Source: Actinostola sp. cb2023 (Eukaryota; Cnidaria; Anthozoa; Actiniaria; Actinostolidae). From it: 64,000 nucleotides of DNA. Below, piece by piece: positions 22,328-33,565 of the stretch. The DNA lies in the NCBI GenBank assembly GCA_033675265.1, contig JAUJYZ010000245.1, positions 709,001 through 773,000 of the forward strand, given 5' to 3'. Made by a program: the position numbers and the translations under genes. The stretch's first letter is position 1. The number at the start of each line of letters is the position of its first letter. The notes beneath the pieces were generated by a model that was given only the letters and a program-made list of their open reading frames with translations, made no database searches and was not told where the DNA came from.

Positions 22328-25296
22328 GTAAAACGTGAATGCACCACAGAAAATGATCTACAGTAGTTTCATGAAGATAAACAAGGCAGATGAGTTGAAT
22401 CGTACTTATAGTGTTTTGTTTACTTTGACATGTATGTGTAGATCCCAATGGCTGTCCCTCCTACACTCACCTCAACGATGTTAATACAAGAGAAGCTTAA
22501 ACTGTTACAGGATTATTTGATACAGTTACAGTATCCTTTAACAATATGCTAACAATCTAGTATGTTAATTGTATGTCAGGAAACATACATATATTTATGT
22601 CCAGAGTGATAGAGTGCAAACACTAAAACCATGAAACAGTGCTAACTTTAATTAGCACTAAATAGTGCAATGTCTTTTGTTTTCTATTGTTCCATTGGTG
22701 CTATTTTAATTTAGCACTAAATAGTTTGGACTGTTTTACGGTTTTAGTGTCTGCGCTCTACTATGTAATTTTTTGTTTGAATTTATGAGAGGGTTCACTT
22801 GAAAACCACCTTCGGGTGAAGCGACTTCCTCTGACAAGAAATAAGTCCACCTGAGTTGCATGTTAAGTGTTTGAAGGTCTTAACTAAATGTAGATATAAT
22901 CATACAGGTACGCAGTTGTTTGAGATCAAGAAAAATAGACCACTCAGTGGGTAAGTGTTATATACGGTCATGGAAAATCATCATAATCAACATCGCTGAT
23001 GATGATTGATTGCCATGACAATGATGATATGATAGTTCTTTATCATAGTTATAATAAACAACTTCGTCATAAACAAATAATAATAATAATAATGCTATCA
23101 AACATGCTATCATTATCTTCATCATCATCATAATTATTTGACATTTCTGAGATGCATGGGAAATTGGTAACTAATATCTCCCTGGGAACTATATATGGGA
23201 CTGTGTTACTGTGAAAATCACTAGAGGTAAATTGGATTGCCAGGAATTTGAACTGGTGGCGAGACAATTTGCATCACATGATCACAAAATATTTGTCTCG
23301 TGATCGAACATTGAGTCAATGTTTCTTCTTGAAATGATTGAGGGAGATGTAAATACGCGATACTAATCAGGAGGGGGCCGGAACAGTTTCAGCAAAAACC
23401 CTAATACATAAAAAGTTATGAGTTCATTGATATTTGTCAGAACTTTATTAAAAACTTCTTGTAAATAAGGGGGGGGGGGGGCACTGCCCCCTCGGCCCCC
23501 ACCTAAATCCGCCCCTACTAATTATACAGATTGTAGTTATCTAATGACAACCATTTTTGACAGTCTGATGGACACAGCTAGAGAAATCATCAAAGAATCA
23601 CTGCCTATAAAATGCCTTGAGGCAGTTATAGTCTCACTGTATCCTTTTATATGAATGAAATAAAAAAGAAATAGAAATTGAGAAAAAAAAGAGAAATAAA
23701 AAATGGGATTTGTGGGGGGGAGGGGCTTGGTCAGTATTTTTGTCCCTACCACAGGGTTACCACTAGCAATCCCTAGTTGTTGCTCTAATTTCATCCTTAA
23801 TAATGCTATATAGATATCTAACGAGTAGTTTTTCTGAACTTCAAAGGTTTACTATTAGTTTTAAAAGTCAATTTTCTTCACATTTTTATCGGTAAGTCAT
23901 AATAATTGTTATTGTAAGTAGTTCAATTCAAAGTAAGTAGTTACTAACTAGTTGTTACTGTTTAGTCATATTGTACTAGGCGTAGCAGCTTATGGTAAAT
24001 ATGGATCACTGGGTCTCAGTAGAAGAGACAATCTTATGTATAAACCAATAGAATTTAAGGTAAATACATGGGGCATACCCAGGTCCTGTAATGGGGGGGG
24101 GGGGGGGGGGGGGGGGTACATGTGGAAATGACAGGCCAATAATGATTGAGCATGAGGCCGTATAATGGTGCATTATCATATTGTACTTGCTGTGGTTGAA
24201 AGTTTACCCTTTTTTGGGGTGAGGGGAAATTTTGAGAAACTTACCCTTTTTGACTCACCATCCCCTCCCCTTTTACACAAAATCAGCTGAGCATCGTGTC
24301 ATGCCCCCCTGATTGAACACAACATTTTTATTTCTCCAGAGTTTGTCAGACCTCATCAACAATTTTATAACTTCTTACAAAACATGTAAGTATCAGCATC
24401 ATAATCAATATGAGTGCAATGTTAAGATTATGATTGTTTGATTATTTTTGTATTATTTATACACAGATGATCATACAGTAAAGAAAATAAAACTCAGTCT
24501 CCCCATAGTACATGACCTGCATAGCTGCGAGAAAATTTACTGGAAGGTATGTTGTAGTCCTACTACTAATAAAGTGGTCTTAGATTGACATTACATGTTG
24601 ACCAGCGTGGAACTGGGTGTGGTCATGCACTGTAGTAACATCAGACCTAGTGATAATGCTGGTGGCATCAGTATCGATGGTGATGGTAGCTATTGTGGTG
24701 GCAGGGTTAGGGTGTGGTCATGCACTGTAGTAATGTCAGACCAGTTATGTGGTCCAAGTGGTTGGTTGATAGTATAAATGGAGTATTGGTGAGTGTGGTG
24801 AAAGTGATGGTCATGTTTTTGCAGGGATGGTAGTACTTGTCGTTACAGCAGTGATGCATGTAGTCAAGGTGTTAATATTATACATGTAGTTATGCTCCTG
24901 TTGCTAAGGAGTGGTATCAATGACAGCATTGGTAGTGGCAGTAAGAACCACACCCATAAGAAATACCTCCCTTTTTACCCCCCCCTCCCCCGTGCGTTTT
25001 TTTTTGTTGCGATTTACGAACTGATATTTTTTCTTCTCTTTTTTTTACCAGTACCTTGTGTTTAACCCTAACAAGATGAGTGACTCAGATATGAAGAAAC
25101 TATTGGATAAATTCGCAAGAGAAGTCAGACACTCGGTAAAAATGGAACTGAATAATATTACTTTCTTTAGTTAATTTGAGCATTAAGACTTCACAATAGA
25201 ATCTTCTCAGTTCAAACTAACGACAATAACCTAACTGTTTTGCAGGTCAGTTCTGTGTATGTAGCGTCGCCACGGAAACAGTGCAGTTCCACGTGA
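22103..25296 (+). CDS. VASH: Vasohibin, tubulin-tyrosine carboxypeptidase (10 exons, 292 aa)
   Basis: Vasohibins remove the C-terminal tyrosine of alpha-tubulin, together with the small partner SVBP (not seen here). Exons: 22103-22327, 22442-22530, 22894-22950, 23564-23638, 23814-23891, 23966-24059, 24340-24385, 24467-24546, 25052-25135, 25246-25296. All junctions agree in phase and use GT-AG. Landmarks shared with human VASH1 are the WERMWRHVEKIHPENLK segment, YNHTGTQLFEIKKNRPLSG, PIKCLEAVI, FYRHIVLGV, YGSLGLSRRDNLMYKP and VHDLHSCEKIYWK. Catalytic Cys141, His176 and Ser193 are 35 and 17 residues apart, exactly the spacing of C169, H204 and S221 in human VASH1. It is shorter than human (365 aa) because both termini are trimmed; the basic C-terminal tail is largely missing. 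Whether it is closer to VASH1 or VASH2 cannot be told. Confidence 0.94.
22612..22758. mobile_element. MITE, 147 bp, TA target duplication, in VASH intron 2
   Basis: Terminal inverted repeats GAGTGCAAACACTAAAACC and GGTTTTAGTGTCTGCGCTC lie between TA dinucleotides at 22610-22611 and 22759-22760. An inner inverted pair TTAGCACTAAATAGT is also present. No coding capacity. Confidence 0.82.
23564..24059 (+). CDS. VASH: VASH exons 4-6: catalytic core
   Basis: Exon 4 (23564-23638) carries LPIKCLEAVIVSL with the nucleophile Cys141. Exon 5 (23814-23891) carries YLTSSFSELQRFTISFKSQF. Exon 6 (23966-24059) starts with catalytic His176 (HIVLGVAAYGKYGSLGLSRR) and contains Ser193. Introns 2 to 5 are all phase 2, so exons 3, 4 and 5 (57, 75 and 78 bp) could each be skipped in frame; skipping exon 4 would remove the nucleophile. 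Introns 2 and 4 both begin GTATCCTTT, a weaker donor than the GTAAGT of neighbours. Confidence 0.93.
24095..24116. repeat. Poly-G tract in VASH intron 6
   Basis: A run of about 22 G. Such a run may form G-quadruplexes and its length is likely unreliable in the assembly. Shorter G runs lie near 23468-23480. Confidence 0.9.
24340..25296 (+). CDS. VASH: VASH exons 7-10 and stop
   Basis: Exon 7 (24340-24385, SLSDLINNFITSYKT), exon 8 (24467-24546, YDHTVKKIKLSLPIVHDLHS CEKIYWK), exon 9 (25052-25135, YLVFNPNKMSDSDMKKLLDK FAREVRHS) and exon 10 (25246-25296, VSSVYVASPRKQCSST then TGA). They match the C-terminal half of the vasohibin core, where human has a similar KELERHARDMR helix. The long basic tail of the human proteins is replaced by a short SPRKQCSST end. 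A donor GGGTAAGT at 25349 suggests a 3'UTR intron. Confidence 0.88.
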
Positions 25297-25666
25297 TACG
25301 TTCACGATAAACAGGGATTTCAAGCTGTAAGAATCGTGTAATAAGCGGGTAAGTACGTACATGTATTGTTCCTTGAAGAGAGACGCGCGCTAACGCGGGG
25401 GTTTAAGGGTGACTGTGATGGTCTAGATTTGGTTGAAAAGGAAGAGAAACATGTCATTCATATTATAAAGAGTTGTGTTGCAGTATCTCTTATTCTCAGA
25501 CCTTTTCCATGCCCTATTCCAATGCTCGTTGTGTTACGATTACGGCTCTAACTTCTCGAACCCACCGCCGAGGTCTTGACATGAATGATATAACGGGCCA
25601 TGCTTTAAAACATGCATTTTTTTTTTGTCTTTTCGCATAATCAAAAAACATTTCCCTTTTCTTTAG

Positions 25667-25897
25667 TTTTTGTCGTTCCATAAAAAAGGAAAAGCGAAGA
25701 GCAAGGTACATGATACACCCACATACTACCACCACACCATGGTTCATGTACAACAACATATCGGCGGGACAGACGAGGGAGTAATGTGCCGGGCTATAGT
25801 CAGAGGAAGCGTCGGTAAAGATAACAAGTCGAACAGTATTCATACCGAAAGTGACGCCAAAAGTGTACCTTTAGAATGCATGCGGGGCATTCATTAA
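25667..25897 (+). CDS. Possible alternative VASH terminal exon or 3'UTR exon
   Basis: An open stretch of 76 codons starts right after the acceptor TTTTCTTTAG in phase 0 (FLSFHKKGKAKSKVHDTPTY... to CMRGIH) and ends in TAA. VASH exon 9 ends in phase 0, so splicing 25135 to 25667 would give an in-frame longer C-terminus with a basic patch (KKGKAKSK), as human vasohibins have. The alternative is that it is a non-coding 3'UTR exon joined to the donor at 25349. No homology recognised. Confidence 0.35.
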   Translation, partial: FLSFHKKGKAKSKVHDTPTYYHHTMVHVQQHIGGTDEGVMCRAIVRGSVGKDNKSNSIHTESDAKSVPLECMRGIH

Positions 25898-27769
25898 TGG
25901 TATTCATACAGAAGTTGTAGAAGTGGAGAAATATAGTGCAGAAACACGTGGAAATCATAAAATCAATACAATCATAAAAATATTGATTAAAAATTATTAT
26001 TGATTTTTTTAAACAACTTGTATTTTGAAGGTAATTCTCTCTAGCGTCTCTTTACAATTTGTCTTGAATTCCAAATGCTTTAGTTTAGCGTAATTTGCCT
26101 ATATCCATGGTTTATAATTAAGATTCTAGTGATATGCCTTGGGGTATTCGCGGACGCCCACCTATCGATTAGAATTGTATACGAGCCGATCAGCGAGGAA
26201 GTAATTCCGTTAATTGAAAAAAAGGTTTTAGAAGTAGAGTTGTTTGTGTGCGTTTTTATCATGTTTTGGAACATTTCAGAAGAGCATGTATTAAACGAGC
26301 GCGCGCAAAACGGTGAATTAAATTTACTCTACGATAACACCACTCCAAAACAGAAAACATTGCACTGTTATTTTCGCGACTGATAAAAATACTTGATAAA
26401 ATATAGCTGCATGCCTTGAACTCGTTTTATCGATAGAACTGATCTAGAAACAAGGCTGTGATTGAATAGTGTCCAATATCAAACGGTTAGATTGCCCCTT
26501 ACAGAGTCTTAGTTTTATCTCGGTAGACGAGATTCTGTAGAGATTTGAATGTCATTTGCATTCAATACTCCATGTCAAATACAACTAAACATCGAGATCA
26601 GGTGGACTTATAGTTTACTTCCGCGATCTTCTTGGGATTATAGTGGTATTTGCCATATAGTAGTATTTGCTATAACCGTATTATTTTCTATCCTTCTCTG
26701 ATTAGGGTCGTACAAGTTGATATGCAGTACACGAATATAGAGTTTATAGGAACAGAAGTGTCCTTTTTTTAAATTATTCTCATTTTTTATTCCCATTTCT
26801 TTATTCCCATTTTTTCTTTCACTCAACCTCTTCATTTTTTTCTCAGTTTTTTATTCATCCATTCATTTATTCAATCGTTTACAAATTCTTTAATAGTTCT
26901 CATTCGCCCTTTGTACCACCCTAACTGAGCCAATTGTGTCAGATATCTCTTGAACGTCTTTCCAATTATGTTTCAAGCCAGTAACCTAGGCAATAAAAAA
27001 TTCACCAGAAAACTATACGCTTACTAGTCAGTGTAGCAGGATTATGTAAAAAAAATGGATTTTTCTTGCAAGACTCGTAATGCGACGGTGACATGGCGTC
27101 TTGGCGGTTTCGATCGCAAGCAGAGAACTCACTTTTCTGATAATCGCATTTTTTAACGCAATATCTTAATAGGTAGTAATCAGTATGCCGTTCAATCAGA
27201 TATTGTGGTTCAATTCTAAACCGTAAGCCTACATTCCATAAGGGATTACCATGTTTAATCGAAAACATGTTTAACTACGTGAGGAATGAAGTATAGTTAT
27301 CGTTGAACCTCTGTATAATTAAGGATATAAGATTGTTTATTGCGCCTGTACTTCAGTCAAATAACTAACGTCTCTCAACAAACGCTGTATTAATACGATT
27401 TCACTTTCGCCTCGTTTTCATGGCGCAGTCGTATGACCGTGAAACACTTATTGGTAGAGAAGATTGGTAACTAGTCCGTGCCGTCATGCGTTCTATGTTT
27501 GAACAAGACGCTCTACTATCGTTCACTCGGGCTGCTTTCTTTTCGAGCACTTTACAAATGGAATTTCGATTTATCTTCTCTTATTAATTGCGTTACCACA
27601 GGTAGCCCGAGTAACCGTGCCGTGACGAGGTGGTTTTTGACTGTCACATGAAAACTGCACTATCTTTGGCACGGCACAACAAACACACCCATCCTACATA
27701 ATGATTGAATTCATCTTCACTAGTTCTAGTTATATGGTGACGGATATCCATATTTGGTAGGTTGCTATA
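25898..27769. other. Intergenic, no gene supported
   Basis: AT-rich sequence with short frames only. The longest (26129-26383, +) lacks any recognisable motif and a good start. No inverted-repeat element was resolved. Confidence 0.45.
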
Positions 27770-28634
27770 TCGTATCCTCGATTAAGCGCCCTCCCTCGAT
27801 TAAGCGCCCCCCTTGCCCTCAAAACTTGAAATAGACACCCCCCCCCCTTGATTAAGCGCTCCCCTCCCCCAAGAAATATGGTACAGTAAGAGATTACAGA
27901 ATATGGTATACAACTTGCGTTTTATTACAAAGTTACGTCATGTTCCTATATGTAGTACCATATTGAAGTTACAGTCAACTCTCCGCTAACGGACACTCTC
28001 GTAAGCGGACAGCTCTACTTACGGACACCTTTTCAAATCCCCGTTTTACCTCCCAGTCAAACTCTGTATTTACACATTCCCGTAAGCGGACACTCTCTCG
28101 TAAGCAGACGCGGACACTTTTGAAAATGAAAATTGGATTTTTCTTTTGTTTACGCTCTCTCGTAAGCGGACACACCATATAATAATGGACTTTCGGCAAT
28201 GGAATTTGTCTTTAATTTGCAATAAATCAACAAAAATATGACCTTTTACAGAGCAACAGAACAGTGGGGATCGGTTTTGTCAAATCTCCATTTGTTCGCG
28301 GGGAAGCAAGGTGTACGGTTCAGTTGCTATTTTTCTCTACCGATTAAAACGTAATTAACTCTCCCGTAAACGGACATCCACCCTATTTTTCTTTGGTGTC
28401 CGCTTACGGGAATAGTTCTCATAAGCGGACAGCTCTACTAACGGACACTTTTTTCAATTCCCGAGGGTGTCCGCTTACGAGAGAGTTGACTGTATGTCTC
28501 CGAGTCCATATCACGTTTTTATATTAAGCGCTCCCCCCCCCCCCTCTCGATTAAGCGCCTTCCCTCTTTTAAGCGCCCCCCTTGGCCACAAAATTTGAAA
28601 TAAGCTTCCAGGGCGCTTAATCGAGGAAATACGG
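27770..28634. mobile_element. Outer inverted-repeat element (TTAAGCGCC family) hosting a second MITE
   Basis: The left end CGTATCCTCGATTAAGCGCC and the right end GGGCGCTTAATCGAGGAAAT are inverted. Each side has extra TTAAGCGCCCCCC copies and a CAAAACTTGAAATA-type block. The middle is interrupted by the MITE at 27972-28492. Related degenerate sequence lies at about 7715-7812 and a cousin at 55557-55767. Confidence 0.7.
27972..28492. mobile_element. MITE, 521 bp, CAGTC ends, TA target duplication, nested
   Basis: Ends CAGTCAACTCTC and GAGAGTTGACTG lie between TA at 27970-27971 and 28493-28494. The interior repeats GTCCGCTTACGAGAGAG and CTCGTAAGCGGACA motifs in both orientations. Tc1/mariner-type terminus. 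It interrupts the element at 27770-28634, so it inserted later. Confidence 0.88.
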
Positions 28635-28825
28635 TATTTCCAAACTCGTCACCAGTAGTTAGTCACCAGTCTCCCAAAATCTACATTTTCACATTCCATA
28701 TCAATGAATTTGTTAATGCGTAATTAACAAGAAAAAATGTACTCAATAAATGGTCATGTTGTCTGAAATGGGAATACATTCTAAGCACATTATTAGACAA
28801 AACCTTTTATTCATGCAATTCCCAT

Positions 28826-29007
28826 TAACTCACATCTTTTCCCATTCTCACATCTTTTCCCATTCTCACATCTTTTCCCATTCTCACATCTTTTCCCATT
28901 CTCACATCTTTTCCCATTCTCACATCTTTTCCCATTCTCACATCTTTTCCCATTCTCACATCTTTTCCCATTCTCACATCTTTTCCCATTCTCACATCTT
29001 TTCCCAT
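28826..29007. repeat. 18-bp minisatellite, ~10 copies
   Basis: Unit CACATCTTTTCCCATTCT in perfect tandem. Because 18 is a multiple of three it reads as a false periodic peptide on each strand (HIFSHS / GKDVRM). No sign of a gene. Confidence 0.95.
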
Positions 29008-29087
29008 TTCGCTACAGACAACAACACGTCTTTAATCGCCTATAGATTATATAGATAGAACTCTAAACAAACAGACATTACACGACT

Positions 29088-29545
29088 GACGAAGAAGATT
29101 TCCCAGAAAGAAAACAAAACTATATAAGTCGTCTTATTATATGGGTGCCGTCCGAGTTCATTATAGTTAGTTGGGATTACAGCATGGCTTCAGGCATCGT
29201 GATCCTCATAGAAGCTTAGAGGATTGGAATTACACACCTACCAGTCACAACTTTCGTGTCGGGTGGTGGTGCAGTAATGCAAAGAGTGCACGTAAGAGAA
29301 TACAGAATCGATTGGAGAAAAACACTGAACGGATTGACGCCATCATCGGCTTGAAATACAAATGTCAAAAACCTAAAAATAGACCGACCAAGTAACACTA
29401 GAGAAACAAACACTACACTGCTGTTGGGAGAAGATTTCCCGGGAAATATAAAGTACGTGACTGAGTTCATTAGTTAGTTAGGATTACAGCATGCCTCCGG
29501 CTACTTCGAAGTCTTGATCCTCTCCTAATAGCTTAGAGGGTTATG
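29088..29545. repeat. Diverged direct duplication, ~310-335 bp apart
   Basis: Two related blocks share AAGATTTCCC, then GTTCATTA, then GGATTACAGCATG and AGCTTAGAGG in the same order, at about 29097-29225 and 29430-29542. They look like an old tandem duplication. No coding or RNA gene was recognised in either. Confidence 0.55.
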
Positions 29546-30173
29546 ATTAGCACGTACTTTGGCAGGTTTGAAGATTTTGAGAAACGGACGAAAAAGTGAA
29601 TTCAACTGGCAATACGGTATACTAGTTCTTTGTGGATCAGGAGCGGCTTCTATAAAGAGCTTAACACAATTAATGCAAAAACATGAAATATTTAGTGGTT
29701 TTGTACATTAAATTTGTAAAAACGAGAAGCGAGTTTCACTGGAAAAATACGCGCGATCTTCAACTCTTGGAAATTCATTGGAAAAAACTTGGAAAATTGA
29801 AAATTTCCGACTAATTTCGAATGAATTTCCAAGGTTTGGAGATCGCGCGTCTCTTCTAGTGTTCTGCGTGAGTCTCAAACTATAGTTTTTAAAATGGTTA
29901 AATTCATCACACAAGAACTGAGACGTTTCACGCATGACAGTCGGTAATATTGTGATTCACCACAAGCAACTCAGACTTCGATTTACTCGTGCTGTTTGAA
30001 TGTAAGAGAAGCAGCGAGTGGCAAGTGTTAGTCGACTCGGCACGGGAGCCTTTACAAAACATCTTTGATTATATTGCTCTCCCTGCGGTTAACTAATTAT
30101 AAAATGCTTTCTAAATCACGACATGTCATCTCGAGTCTAATGTTCTTGCATTTTGTGTTCTCAAGAACTGGAA

Positions 30174-30797
30174 ATGTTATCAATTACTAGTTCAATTGGA
30201 CCAAATATAGACAAGAAAGCTGTCGTTTTCCATCAACAAACTCCTCAGCGTGCCATATTCTCTAATCATGAAAGTTCATCCAATTTTAATTTCGTCACGA
30301 AAAAAATCTCGATCTTTTCACGGCGTTCTTCGGTAAGTACAAGTTTCTAAATGTAGCGTTGTTGCTTCTCAGTATTAAATAGGCTTATTAGATCGACTGA
30401 TAGGATTAACAACATTCAAAATCGAATGAAACAAAAACATGAAATTAAACATATCAACCAATCACAAGACGATTTGAGTCAGTTCGAAAGTCACTTGTCT
30501 TCCGTCGGAGATATAAATATCATCTGAGTGATAGCGTTGCTGTCATCTCAAAACCCCTCGACTTTCCATTGATTGGGAACTGTACTAGAAAACAACATCC
30601 TTGCATCACGCTATTTCACAAACACTAACTTTCCACTGATTGGGAACTGTACTAGAAAACAAAACCCTTGCAGTGACGATATCTCTCACGCTATTCCACA
30701 GACACTAACTTTCCACTGATTGGGAACATCGCAAGCAAACAAACAAAAACACCTCATTGAACCTGAGCTGTCGTTACAGGGATTGGGGGGGGGGGGG

Positions 30798-30849
<52 letters not shown>

Positions 30850-31359
30850 GGGGGTTAGGCCTTCAAAAGCCCTGAAAATGGCTGAAATCTGATATAGAAA
30901 ATGTATGGCAAACCAGTTATTATTGAGGTGACTATAGTCCTCTAGTGCCTGCATTCCGCAACCTTTTCTTTGATGAATAGAAGAAGAAAACACAAAAAAC
31001 TACGATAACGTCGTGGTCATACCACAAACCCTCCCTTTCTTTCTTTTCGTAAAAACCCCCCAAAAAACTGATCGAATAAAGATAACTGCTGTCAATTCCA
31101 GATCTATCATTGTTTCTTCGATATGAAATCTTACAAGGCGGTAAAACCACAAGATCATGCACCACTATGCAAATCACAGAGAGATAGGGTATTATTCGTC
31201 GAGTGCGTTACCATGATACACCGAACTGCTTGTTTTCTGCACAAGTCATCGACACCTACTTATGGCAAAGAGTTGCAACCTATTAATTCTCGACCTTCAT
31301 CTGGTTTTCATCGACGCTATGGCCTTTTAAAGCTTCCTTGGTTTATCTCTGGATTATGA
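30174..31359 (+). CDS. Candidate two-exon orphan gene (139 aa), unproven
   Basis: Exon A would be 30174-30332 (ATG, MLSITSSIGPNIDKKAVVFH ... FSRRSS), ending at a strong donor TTCGGTAAGT in phase 0. Exon B would be 31102-31359, following CTGTCAATTCCAG, open in phase 0 (IYHCFFDMKSYKAVKPQDHA ... LPWFISGL) and ending TGA. The two frames join without a shift. The composition is mixed and protein-like, but I recognise no domain, and the 769-bp intron would contain a long poly-G run. It may be chance. Confidence 0.28.
30785..30848. repeat. Long poly-G tract (~64 bp)
   Basis: Almost pure G with a single C near 30798. Strong G-quadruplex potential; the true length is uncertain. The Pro-rich frame on the minus strand is an artefact. 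Confidence 0.95.
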
Positions 31360-33565
31360 GATATTTATCTGGAGGTTCTAGAAGCTGGGTTGTTATCTGT
31401 TGTCTTTGGTCACTTCCGAATTGTTTCACTGAATATCCTTCTTGACATGTGTACTACATGAGGTCTGAATCAAATATTCTGATAGATTAATCACCAAAGC
31501 AAATAGAAAGATTAAATGAAAGGGCGGACAAACCCTTGTTACAGTGAATTGAAACAGCAGGATGGAAGAACAGGGAGAATAGAAAATGAGAAACTAATGT
31601 ATAATCTAGAAGAACTATATTGGTCGATTTTCTAAAAAAAAGCTCTTCCTCTCCTCACTAATTGAGCGTGTTGGCGAGAATCCTCTGGCATTACATATAT
31701 CAGAACTATTGCATAGGTACCGAACAGTGGGGTTCTTAGGCCTACACTACGAACTACAGGGCGAACAAAATTGACGACGAAAAATAGAAGTATACTTCAC
31801 AGGAACTCCGGATATCCACAAATAAGTGTAGTATCTTCTCATTGTCACATGAAGTAGTTTCATAATTAAAAGGTTTCTATCATGGAAAGGGCTACAATGG
31901 CAAGACACTGCACGCCTCTTAGTGCTCGGTAAAAGAAAACAAGGAAAAGAAAACAAGGAAAAGAAAACAAGGAAAAAAAAAACAAGAAACAAAAACTAAA
32001 GAAAAGAAAACAAGATGGCGGCGATGGCGTCTCGTGTGGTCTCGACGGATGCATTTATCTGACTGATAACTGTTTTATGAAATAGAGATGCTATCGTTAT
32101 ATTTTGATTCTTAAAAATCCTCCTTTATCATCTGTTTGGCAGCAGAGTCCCACCCACACAATCTAATGAAAAACCTTTTATTCAAGTTATTAGTACGATG
32201 ACAGGAATGACTAGATAAGTACTACACTTTGTAAGTGCGCAGCTTTGTCGACTTCTTAAAGTTACCATGCACAGTTGTATACTCACAGCTTTGCAACGTC
32301 CAATGATATCTTTAAAATAACTGCTGTAGCTGACTTTCTACCTTAACTAATTCTGCTGTTAATTACTCTGTATCATCATTCCAGTTTCTCGGTCTTGAAA
32401 CTAGCAAAACGAACTGAAATCACAACATACCCAAGAACATATTAAATAACTACTGCTCATTTTCAAACTTCCTTTGTTTTTTGTTTTTTTAATCCCAATA
32501 GTTTAATTATATAATAGACATTCAGTAAAGATTTTGTGAGTTTTTACAATCTATTTACATATCTATCAGAGCATCAGTTTTCTTTCTCGACATCCAATGA
32601 AGGTGGATATGATAGTGGTGGAAGCATGTATATACTGTATATGTTTCAAATGGATCCAATATGGTGTACGCACGACAACTAAGAACTCCATTGCATGGTA
32701 ATAACTAAGGTCATCTGACAGCCACTTCACCCAGAAACAGAGAGAACGAGTCTCAAGTATCTGCCTTAATTACGATGCTTTTTTTCTCTTAGATCTCGCT
32801 AATAGGGTTTTGCCGCACCCTCGAGCACCTCAATGGAATCATTAAGCAATCAACATGCAATCTGCTCACTTAGAGAAAACGAAAACAGATTTAAAAAGAA
32901 AAACACTAACATTTCTTTTAGTGCGACACTAAACACAAAGCAGCAGGCCACACCGGTGGCCGTTAATTACTTCCTAATAGCCTGGGCGGAATAGCCCTCT
33001 TCGACTTAGCTAAACCTATAGAAATCACTCATTTGGGATTTAGATCAACCGAGTCATTTAGTAGAATCGAGTCGACTCCCATCGCCACCGGCGCGCGATC
33101 GGTGTAATAGAAATCCCTATTCTGATCGACCACTAGATTTATTCTCTGTCGTCGTATTGATATAACTATCTCGATATTGTTACTCATGCTGTTTCCAAGG
33201 TTTTCTTCATTAACTTCCCCAAGACAAATTGAAGACAAAATAACGAGTTAATTAAAGTAATTGACATTTGGTGTCATTAATAAATTGTCTGAAAGCTCTG
33301 AGAGTGTGCTTCTAGCACTGTGTTGTTTGGTGAGGATTTCTCTAGAAAGATCGTCAAGTCGACGTCGGTGCATATGTTTTTCACCGAATAACGCTGTAAA
33401 TTGGTAATAGCAAGTCACTTAGACCATTATCGAGCATGCAAAAGGCACGCTCGTGGCTCCTTGAGGTGAAGAAAAACAGCCTAAAGTTTCACTAAAAGTG
33501 ATGAGAGGTGTGATTAATTGCGATGATAAGTCAGTCACGGATATATAGACGGACAGACAGACAAC
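31360..33565. other. Intergenic, probable GPCR 3' region
   Basis: No gene seen. It contains a purine-rich AAGGAAAAGAAAACA repeat near 31930-31980, a CAAGATGGCGGCGATGGC block near 32011, and a minus-strand AATAAA (TTTATT near 33135) that could serve the GPCR transcript. Confidence 0.4.

Noticed and set aside
28750..29058. HIFSHS and GKDVRM repeat peptides
   Set aside because: 18-bp minisatellite whose length is a multiple of three; no start, signal peptide or processing sites that would suggest a neuropeptide precursor.
30754..30993. Pro-rich frame over the poly-G tract
   Set aside because: Homopolymer artefact with uncertain length.
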